Made by a program: the position numbers and the translations under genes. Under the pieces are notes generated by a model. It worked only from the letters and a program-made list of their open reading frames with translations, searched no databases and had not been told where the DNA came from. A DNA stretch of 5,008 bases, taken from Clostridia bacterium (GTDB lineage: Bacteria > Bacillota > Clostridia > Oscillospirales > QAMX01). The stretch spans positions 1 to 5,008 of the forward strand of contig JAFYNU010000121.1 of the NCBI GenBank assembly GCA_017547975.1, in the 5' to 3' direction. Shown in pieces: positions 1-5,008 of the stretch (its first letter is position 1; each line of letters starts with the position of its first letter).

Positions 1-1169
1 GCGGCGGCGCCGGCGGCCTGGCCGAGCTCGGCGCAGATGGGCATCACCCGGTAGGAAGCCTGGGCTTCGTGGGTGGAGGAAATGCAGCGCCCTGCCACAA
101 GCAGGTTGCTCTTTCCCTTGGGTACCAGACAGCGGTAGGGGATTTCGTACCATTCTCCGGCCTTGAAGTAGTGGTGGCTGGTGCCGGTGCCGGCGGGATT
201 GTGGATGTCGATGTCGTAGTTGGCCACGGCGATGGCGTCGTCGAATCGGGCCAAAGCAAGCAGATCCTCCTGGGTCAGGATGTATTCCCCGATGATCTTC
301 CGGCTTTCCCGGATGCCGATCTGCAAAGCGGTGGAAAGGATGCGGGCGTTTTCAAAGCCCTCAATGTTTTCCTTCAGGAAGGCGAGGATTTCGAATACCT
401 GTTCCCGGGCTTCGATTTCGGCCCTGGTCACGTCCCAGGGATTGGTGGGATCCAGCTTGATGATGCGGGTGGTGTTGAAATGGAGCACCCCGTCGTTGAA
501 GTTTTCGAAGATCAGCACGTTTTCCCGGGGGTTCTTGATCTTGCCCTGGGCCTGGAACTCCTTGTAAAGCTGGTTGATCCTGGGCTTGATTCTGTGGTAG
601 GTTTCCTTGTTCACCCCGCCCATGCGGAAGCACAGGGTCATGGGCTGGCACAGGCCGTCGGCCTCCCGGCCCACCTTGAAGTCACAGCCGGAGAGCATGG
701 AAAGCTCCCCGTCGCCGGTGGCGTCGATGTAGGTTTTGGCGGTGAGGGTCAGCTTCCGGGACTTGCCCAGGGCGGAAAGCGAAAGGATCTTGTCCCCCTC
801 CAGCTCCACGCCGATGACGGTGGTGTTGTAAAGGAGGGTGACGCCGTATTTCTGGCACATGCGGTTGAGCACAAGCTTCAGGATTTCCTCATCGAAATAC
901 ATTTCGTAATCCTTCATGCCCCCCAGGGCAATGGATTCCTTCAAAATCTCTAAAAACAGGTCGCCGGTGAGGAACTTCTTTTCCTCCTTGCCGGGCTCGG
1001 TGGTCCAATAGCCCATGAAGGGGGAGATCAGGCAGTTGGCGGCGGCGCCCCCCAGGCAGTTGTATTTTTCCACCAGTAAAACGTCCCGGCCGTGGCGTGC
1101 GGCTTCCAATGCGGCGCAGGTGCCGGCGAAGCCCCCGCCCACAACGATCAGATCGTAGCAATGTTCCAT
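1..1169 (-). CDS. FAD-dependent oxidoreductase (FAD_oxidored / PF12831 type), C-terminus cut by window edge
   Basis: Translating the minus strand from the ATG at 1169-1167 gives 389 uninterrupted codons with no stop before the window edge. The N-terminus is a classic FAD-binding Rossmann fold: a beta strand, then GGGFAG at residues 11-16 (the GxGxxG dinucleotide loop), and E34 at the end of strand 2 in LLVEK, the usual ribose-binding acid. LGGAA at 39-43 is the second conserved loop of this family. IDATGDG at 148-154 is the ATG-type FAD motif. The segment at 356-387, with GRCIS (360-364), THEA (366-369), RVMP (374-377) and GQAAG (383-387), is the family's C-terminal FAD-binding signature. By family comparison only a few tens of residues should be missing. 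No signal peptide or membrane segment is seen, so it is probably cytoplasmic. Substrate is unknown; relatives often sit in carbohydrate-use clusters. It is transcribed divergently from the glycosidase operon. The family call is firm; any specific reaction would be a guess. Confidence 0.93.
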   Translation of the reverse strand, partial: MEHCYDLIVVGGGFAGTCAALEAARHGRDVLLVEKYNCLGGAAANCLISPFMGYWTTEPGKEEKKFLTGDLFLEILKESIALGGMKDYEMYFDEEILKLVLNRMCQKYGVTLLYNTTVIGVELEGDKILSLSALGKSRKLTLTAKTYIDATGDGELSMLSGCDFKVGREADGLCQPMTLCFRMGGVNKETYHRIKPRINQLYKEFQAQGKIKNPRENVLIFENFNDGVLHFNTTRIIKLDPTNPWDVTRAEIEAREQVFEILAFLKENIEGFENARILSTALQIGIRESRKIIGEYILTQEDLLALARFDDAIAVANYDIDIHNPAGTGTSHHYFKAGEWYEIPYRCLVPKGKSNLLVAGRCISSTHEAQASYRVMPICAELGQAAGAA

Positions 1170-1175
1170 CTTAGC

Positions 1176-1182
1176 TCTCCTT
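1176..1182 (-). promoter_or_regulatory. Ribosome binding site of the FAD oxidoreductase
   Basis: The minus strand reads AAGGAGA, followed by six bases (GCTAAG) and then the ATG at 1169-1167. This near-perfect Shine-Dalgarno at ideal spacing fixes the start codon of the oxidoreductase. Confidence 0.9.
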
Positions 1183-1204
1183 TTCGGACGGTGAATTTGA
1201 TTTG

Positions 1205-1233
1205 ATTATAGCAGGGGCAGGGGGGCATGTCAA
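1205..1233 (-). promoter_or_regulatory. Perfect-consensus sigma-70/sigma-A promoter driving the FAD oxidoreductase
   Basis: On the minus strand the -35 is TTGACA (1233-1228), followed by a 17-bp spacer and the -10 TATAAT (1210-1205). TGC directly before the -10 makes it an extended -10 as well. All 12 hexamer positions match consensus. The start of transcription is expected near 1198, giving a leader of about 29 nt that contains the ribosome binding site. The spacer is unusually C-rich on the minus strand (a GGGGCAGGGGGG run on the plus strand), which may affect spacer flexibility. A promoter this strong usually implies repression or a need for high output. Confidence 0.88.
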
Positions 1234-1260
1234 TGAAAAACGGGGATTTTTTTCGGCCAG

Positions 1261-1277
1261 ACGGTTGATTTTACCGT
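1261..1277. repeat. Short inverted repeat ACGGT-N7-ACCGT over the plus-strand -35
   Basis: ACGGT (1261-1265) and ACCGT (1273-1277) are perfect inverted arms around TGATTTT. The repeat covers the -35 hexamer of the plus-strand promoter, so a bound dimeric regulator would compete with RNA polymerase. The arms are only 5 bp, so chance occurrence is quite possible. It is a candidate operator only. Confidence 0.3.
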
Positions 1278-1292
1278 GGGAAATGATATAAT
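1265..1292 (+). promoter_or_regulatory. Sigma-70/sigma-A promoter for the glycosidase-transporter operon
   Basis: The -35 is TTGATT (1265-1270, four of six consensus positions), followed by a 16-bp spacer and a perfect -10 TATAAT (1287-1292). TGA at 1284-1286 gives an extended -10, which can compensate for the weaker -35 and the short spacer. Transcription should begin near 1299, leaving a leader of about 43 nt. The imperfect -35 beside a perfect -10 fits a promoter that is regulated. It is back to back with the minus-strand promoter, with the two -35 elements 31 bp apart. Confidence 0.82.
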
Positions 1293-1306
1293 CAATATAA
1301 CACAAG

Positions 1307-1320
1307 GGCAAACGATTGCC
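1307..1320. promoter_or_regulatory. Candidate LacI-family / CcpA (cre-like) operator
   Basis: GGCAAACGATTGCC is a near-perfect palindrome around a central CG: 12 of 14 positions are symmetric, failing only at the A on each side of the CG. It fits the cre core TGNAANCGNTNNCA at every defined position except the outermost base on each side. LacI/GalR-family repressors and CcpA bind such CG-centred sites. It lies at about +9 to +22 from the predicted plus-strand start, a position where bound protein would block elongation or promoter clearance. As RNA, CAAGGGCA (1303-1310) could also pair with TGCCTTG (1317-1323) as a small stem with one bulged G. Which regulator binds is inference. Confidence 0.55.
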
Positions 1321-1330
1321 TTGGAAAAAA

Positions 1331-1335
1331 GGGAG
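1331..1335 (+). promoter_or_regulatory. Ribosome binding site of the glycoside hydrolase
   Basis: GGGAG lies six bases before the ATG at 1342. It is weaker than the other two sites in the window but well placed. It supports ATG 1342 over the in-frame ATG at 1276, which falls inside the promoter. Confidence 0.7.
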
Positions 1336-1341
1336 CGACCT

Positions 1342-4074
1342 ATGGATTTCAAGCATATTGATAAAAAGTACCGTCCCATCCCCTTCTGGTCCTGGAACGA
1401 ACGGCTGAGCGTGGAAGAATCGGTCCGTCAGACCCGGCTCATGGACGAAGCCGGCATCGGCGGCTACTTCATGCACGCCCGGGGCGGTCTCCAGACCGAG
1501 TACATGGGTGAGGAATGGTTTGACAACGTTGCCGCCTGCATCGAGGAATCGAACAAGCGGGGCATGCACCCCTGGGCCTACGACGAAAACGGCTGGCCCT
1601 CCGGTTTCGGCGGGGGCAAGGTCAACGGTAAGGGGGAACATTATTGGCAGAAGTACCTCCGGGTCCGCCCTGCGGCCGATTCCCGGGAGGACATCCCCGA
1701 AAACCGCATCATCCATGTAAACGACACCTACTGCTTCTTCTACGAAGTGAACCCCTTCTACGTGGATACCATGGCGGAGGACGTGATTGCCGACTTCATC
1801 AAGGAGGTCTACCAGCCCTACTACGACAAATTCGGCACCAGCTTCGACGGCTTCTTCACCGACGAACCCCAGATTTCCCGCAACGGGATTCCCTGGAGCC
1901 TGACCCTGCCCCAGCAGTACAAGCTTGCCTACGGGGAAGAAATCTACGATATTCTCCCCTGCCTCTTCTATGCCGAAGGGAACTATGAGGCCGGCCGCGT
2001 CAAGTTCTGGAAGCTTGTGACCGAGCTTTTCAGCAAGAACTTCATGAAGCAGATTCACGATTTCTGTGCCGCCCACGGCATCCAGTTCACCGGCCACATG
2101 GTGCTGGAGGAAAACCTTCTGGATCAGCTCACCTCCAACGGCGCCTGCATGCCCCATTATGAATACTTCGACAGTCCCGGCATGGACTGGCTGGGACGCA
2201 ACATCTTCCCCTGCCTGACCCAGCACCAGCTGGCCTCCGCCGCCGCCCAAACCGGCAAAAAGCAGATCCTTTCGGAAACCTTCGCCCTTTGCGGCCACAA
2301 CGTGGGCCACGACGAGCTGAAGCGCAACTACGAGTGGATGATGGTCCGGGGCATCAACCTGATGTGCCAGCACCTGGAGGGCTACTCCCTCCGGGGCATC
2401 CGCAAGCGCGACTATCCCCCCGCAATGTACATCCAACAGCCCTGGTGGGATGAATACAAGGTATTCAACGATGCCATGAGCCGGGTGGGTATGCTTTTGG
2501 CCGAAGGGGAAATCAAGTTTGATACCCTGCTTCTCCACAACATGACCTCCGCCTGGACTTGCTACAACGACAAGGATAACCCCGGTCTGGCCGATTACAA
2601 CGCCGCCATGATCGATGCGGTTACCACCCTGGAAGCCAAGCACCTGCTCTTCCATCTTGGGGATGAGATCATGCTGGAACGCCACGCCCGGGTAGAGGGG
2701 GACAAGCTCATTGTGGGAGAACAGACCTACACCACCCTGGTGATCCCCGAACACAAGGTCTTCCTCGAAAATACCGAAAAGCTCATTGCCGAATTCAAGG
2801 CAAACGGAGGCAAGGTCATTACCCCTGCCGAAGCCCCCGAAAATCCCATCATCGATTCGCCGGAGGTCACCTACACCCGCCGGGAATACCCCGACTTCAC
2901 CTTCCATTATTTCGTCAACTCCAACAATAAGGAAATCAAGACCAAAATCAACGCGGGCGGCTTCGCCCTGGACATTGCCACCGGGGAAAAGCTTCCCTTC
3001 GACGGCAGCTACACCTTCCCGGCCTACGGAAGCCTGGTGCTCATCGACGACGGTACTCCCGTTTCTGCCCCCATTGCCCCCATCGCCGGGGAAGCCCTAG
3101 ACCTTTCGGGCGACTTTGAGGTGGTCTCCGCCACCGAAAACGCCCTGACCCTGGACAAGTGCGACTACTGGTTTGACGGGGTCCTGCAGGGCGAGGATAG
3201 CTACGTGCTGAACGTGGCCAACCGTGCCTACGCCCTGGAGCATGGCACCGATATCCGCTGCCTCTTCAAGGCCAACCTGGCATATCTCCCCAAGCCCCTC
3301 TACCTGGCTGTGGAAACCCCCGAAATCTTCAGGATTCTGGTGAACGGCCGTGAAATCGACAAGACGGTGGTGGGCTTCTTCCGGGACAAGGCCTTCCGGA
3401 AGATCGATATCACCGAATACGTCACCCTTGGGGAAAACACCATCGAGCTTCTGGTGCACTTTGTGGAATCCGACGTGGTGTACGAAAACCTGCGGAAATC
3501 CAGAATTTTCGAATCCGAAAAGAACAAGCTGACCTACGACATGGAAATCGAAGCCATGTACCTGGTGGGCGACTTCGGTGTTGCCGCCAACGGCGCCTAC
3601 ACCCCCGGCGAACGGGATGCCAGCTTCTTCGACGGGTCCTTCACCATCGTGGAACCTCCCAAGTCGGTGAAGCTCCAAAACATCGAAAAGCAGGGCTTCC
3701 CCTTCTTTGCCGGCACCCTGAAGGTGGCAAAGAAGCTTGACCTCTGTGATACCAATAAAAAGCTTGCCTTCCAAAAGAAGGGCATCAACGTGGTGGGCGT
3801 CACCGTCAATGGGAAAAAGGTGGATACCTACCTGTGGGCCCCCTACGAAGCCGACCTGTCGGACCTCCTTGCGGAAGGGGAGAATGTGGTGGAATTCACC
3901 CTGCTCAATAACCTGCGCAACCTCCTGGGTCCCCACCATCACCCCGATGGAGAGCTTTACGCCGTGGGTCCCAACAGCTTCTTCGACGAACCCTGCATCT
4001 GGAACTCCTACACCCAGTCCCCCTTCCACAAGGCCTACAGCTTCGTGGAAACCTCCATTCTGGCCGACGAGTAA
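1342..4074 (+). CDS. GH106-like glycoside hydrolase (alpha-L-rhamnosidase-type), cytoplasmic, 910 aa
   Basis: Probably hydrolyses a terminal deoxy- or hexose sugar from a glycoside; the substrate is not readable. The N-terminal half looks like a TIM barrel of the GH106 (PF17132) type: RPIPFWSWN near residue 10, the motif FMHARGGL (43-50), YDENGWPSGFGGG (80-92), FFTDEPQ (171-177), FTGHMVLEE (249-257), LSETFALCG (310-318) and HLEGY (344-348). Candidate catalytic acids are E175, E256 or E257, and E312, chosen by barrel-strand position. Residues about 393-510 look like an alpha/beta domain similar to the middle domain of beta-galactosidases. About 515-575 is a small beta domain. About 590-720 and 740-905 are two beta-sandwich, GH2 sugar-binding-like modules, each with an ILVNG or VTVNG hairpin (665-669, 820-824) and an LxEGEN or LGEN turn. 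The C-terminus has a GPHHHPDGE loop (863-871). No signal peptide is present, unlike the secreted Bacteroides GH106 enzymes, so it probably acts on imported glycosides. The in-frame ATG at 1276 lies upstream of the predicted transcription start and is rejected. It is likely cotranscribed with the transporter. Family-level call good, rhamnosidase specificity weak. Confidence 0.82.
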   Translation: MDFKHIDKKYRPIPFWSWNERLSVEESVRQTRLMDEAGIGGYFMHARGGLQTEYMGEEWFDNVAACIEESNKRGMHPWAYDENGWPSGFGGGKVNGKGEHYWQKYLRVRPAADSREDIPENRIIHVNDTYCFFYEVNPFYVDTMAEDVIADFIKEVYQPYYDKFGTSFDGFFTDEPQISRNGIPWSLTLPQQYKLAYGEEIYDILPCLFYAEGNYEAGRVKFWKLVTELFSKNFMKQIHDFCAAHGIQFTGHMVLEENLLDQLTSNGACMPHYEYFDSPGMDWLGRNIFPCLTQHQLASAAAQTGKKQILSETFALCGHNVGHDELKRNYEWMMVRGINLMCQHLEGYSLRGIRKRDYPPAMYIQQPWWDEYKVFNDAMSRVGMLLAEGEIKFDTLLLHNMTSAWTCYNDKDNPGLADYNAAMIDAVTTLEAKHLLFHLGDEIMLERHARVEGDKLIVGEQTYTTLVIPEHKVFLENTEKLIAEFKANGGKVITPAEAPENPIIDSPEVTYTRREYPDFTFHYFVNSNNKEIKTKINAGGFALDIATGEKLPFDGSYTFPAYGSLVLIDDGTPVSAPIAPIAGEALDLSGDFEVVSATENALTLDKCDYWFDGVLQGEDSYVLNVANRAYALEHGTDIRCLFKANLAYLPKPLYLAVETPEIFRILVNGREIDKTVVGFFRDKAFRKIDITEYVTLGENTIELLVHFVESDVVYENLRKSRIFESEKNKLTYDMEIEAMYLVGDFGVAANGAYTPGERDASFFDGSFTIVEPPKSVKLQNIEKQGFPFFAGTLKVAKKLDLCDTNKKLAFQKKGINVVGVTVNGKKVDTYLWAPYEADLSDLLAEGENVVEFTLLNNLRNLLGPHHHPDGELYAVGPNSFFDEPCIWNSYTQSPFHKAYSFVETSILADE

Positions 4075-4079
4075 GGAGG
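4073..4079 (+). promoter_or_regulatory. Ribosome binding site of the transporter, overlapping the upstream stop codon
   Basis: AAGGAGG uses the last two bases of the hydrolase TAA stop (4072-4074) and lies ten bases before ATG 4090. It is a full Shine-Dalgarno match. The overlap means ribosomes ending on the hydrolase sit on the next initiation signal, which favours coupled translation. Confidence 0.9.
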
Positions 4080-4089
4080 CATCGTTCAA

Positions 4090-4974
4090 ATGGGTTATCT
4101 CTTCCTTGCCCTCTCGGTTCTGGCCGGGGCGGGAAAGGGCTTTTGCGGCAAAAAAACCAGCGGCTTGATCAAAGGGTTCAAGGGGGCTACCCTCAGTAAC
4201 CTGATCCGCATGGGCTTTTGCGTGGCCGTGGGCATTCTGGTGGTCATTCTCAGCGGTGACCTTGGTGCCATGGCCCAGTCGGGACCGTTCCTTTGGATCG
4301 CCGCCCTTTCGGGGGTATCCACGGCGGTTTTGGTGATCACCTGGCTGGTTTCGGCCCGCAAAAACGCTTACATGCTCATGGACGTGTTCTACACCCTGGC
4401 GGTGCTGATTCCCCTGGTTTTCAGCTGGATCTTTTTTGATGAAAGGGTCCGGCTGACCCAATGGATCGGTCTTTTGATCCTGTTCGTGGCGGTACTGCTC
4501 CTTTGTAGCTACAACAACTCGGTGAAGACCCGCCTGACCCCCACCGCCCTGCTCATTCTGGTGGTCAGCGGCATTTCCAACGGCATGGGCGATTTTTCCC
4601 AAAAGCTTTTCGTCAAGCTCACGCCGGAGGTGCCGGTTTCGGTTTTTAACCTGTATACCTACCTTTTCGCTCTTTTGACCCTGGCGGTTTTCTTCCTGCT
4701 TATCAAAAGCGACGAAAAGATCGAGGGAGCGGTATTCCGGAAGATCGTGGGCTACATTGCGGTCATGGCTCTGTGCCTTTTCGCCTATTCCTATTTCAAG
4801 ACCCAGGCGGCGGGGTATCTGGATTCGGTTCTGCTTTACCCCCTGAGCCAGGGAACCGGCATGATCCTTGCTACCACCATGGCGGCGGTGTTCTTTGGGG
4901 AAAAAATCACCCCCCGATGCCTTTTGGGTGTGGTCACCGCCTTCGTGGGATTGATCATCATCAATTTGCTTTGA
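4090..4974 (+). CDS. EamA/DMT-superfamily ten-helix membrane transporter
   Basis: The 294-residue protein is very hydrophobic and fits the usual length and layout of drug/metabolite transporters: two repeats of five helices. By eye the helices lie near residues 2-15, 38-55, 67-88, 94-116, 125-141, 151-166, 186-206, 219-235, 247-268 and 277-294. Each repeat ends in the family pattern of a short acidic loop before the last helix: FFDERVRLTQWIG (115-127) in the first and FFGEKITPRCLLG (268-280) in the second. The internal duplication is therefore visible directly. It sits in the inner membrane or sole cell membrane. The gene begins 15 bp after the hydrolase stop with a strong ribosome binding site and no room for its own promoter, so the two form an operon. 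Context suggests movement of the glycoside, the released sugar or a toxic aglycone. DMT proteins carry many metabolites, so neither substrate nor direction can be assigned. Confidence 0.88.
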   Translation: MGYLFLALSVLAGAGKGFCGKKTSGLIKGFKGATLSNLIRMGFCVAVGILVVILSGDLGAMAQSGPFLWIAALSGVSTAVLVITWLVSARKNAYMLMDVFYTLAVLIPLVFSWIFFDERVRLTQWIGLLILFVAVLLLCSYNNSVKTRLTPTALLILVVSGISNGMGDFSQKLFVKLTPEVPVSVFNLYTYLFALLTLAVFFLLIKSDEKIEGAVFRKIVGYIAVMALCLFAYSYFKTQAAGYLDSVLLYPLSQGTGMILATTMAAVFFGEKITPRCLLGVVTAFVGLIIINLL

Positions 4975-5008
4975 TTTCAAAAAACAAGTGACAGATCTTC
5001 ATAAAATA
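4975..5008. other. AT-rich tail after the transporter, nothing recognisable
   Basis: The final 34 bases are clearly AT-richer than the coding DNA. They contain no GC-rich hairpin with a T-run, no tRNA-like sequence and no start codon with a ribosome binding site. Either the operon's terminator lies beyond the window or transcription continues into another gene. Confidence 0.5.

Noticed and set aside
69..953. Plus-strand open frame of 294 codons at the left end
   Set aside because: It is the antisense shadow of the FAD oxidoreductase, whose FAD motifs are unmistakable on the minus strand.
1236..1253. A5...T7 symmetry as an intrinsic terminator
   Set aside because: The stem would be only A-T pairs with no GC stem, and it sits between two outward-facing promoters where a terminator is not expected.
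1276..1341. Upstream in-frame ATG that would add 22 residues to the hydrolase
   Set aside because: The ATG lies upstream of the predicted transcript start and the added codons cover the TATAAT box. No ribosome binding site precedes it, whereas ATG 1342 has GGGAG at good spacing and begins just before the conserved domain.
1171..2907. Long minus-strand open frame (578 codons) antisense to the hydrolase
   Set aside because: Its translation is low-complexity, rich in G, V and H, with no family motif. It has no ribosome binding site of its own and lies opposite a convincing enzyme. It is a by-product of GC-biased third codon positions.
3947..3965. His-His-His run in the hydrolase as a metal site or artificial tag
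   Set aside because: It lies inside a C-terminal beta-sandwich loop of a natural-looking sequence; three histidines alone do not support a metal site.
3097..4980. Long minus-strand open frame (627 codons) antisense to the hydrolase end and the transporter
   Set aside because: It spans two unrelated plus-strand genes and their junction, has no recognisable domain, and its composition mirrors the sense codons.

Overview
The window looks like part of a moderately GC-rich, carbohydrate-foraging Firmicutes (Clostridia-like) genome, probably gut-associated. The evidence is the strong AGGAGG-type ribosome binding sites, textbook sigma-A promoters in an AT-rich spacer, a catabolite-type operator, and genes of types common in uncultured Clostridia. 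This placement is inferred from gene content and style. No ribosomal or other phylogenetic marker is present.

Layout: a FAD-dependent oxidoreductase of the FAD_oxidored (PF12831) type occupies 1-1169 on the minus strand. It runs off the left edge, so its C-terminus is missing. A divergent control region of 172 bp (1170-1341) follows. On the plus strand come a 910-residue GH106-like (alpha-L-rhamnosidase-type) glycoside hydrolase at 1342-4074 and, 15 bp later, a 294-residue ten-helix EamA/DMT-family transporter at 4090-4974. The last 34 bp are AT-rich, with no gene or terminator visible.

The control region is the most information-rich non-coding part. It holds two back-to-back promoters. The minus one is a perfect consensus, TTGACA-17 bp-TATAAT with an extended -10 TG. 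The plus one is TTGATT-16 bp-TATAAT, also with an extended -10 TG. Both share the 12-base pattern TGNTATAATCAA in inverted orientation. A near-palindromic LacI/CcpA-type operator with a central CG sits just downstream of the plus-strand start, and a short inverted repeat lies over the plus-strand -35.

Working model (inference): the plus-strand pair is a small operon for intracellular cleavage of an imported glycoside, because the hydrolase has no signal peptide, together with movement of a substrate or product by the transporter. The divergent flavoprotein would oxidise or reduce the glycoside, the released sugar or the aglycone. The shared control region suggests co-regulation. The actual substrate cannot be read from the sequence.
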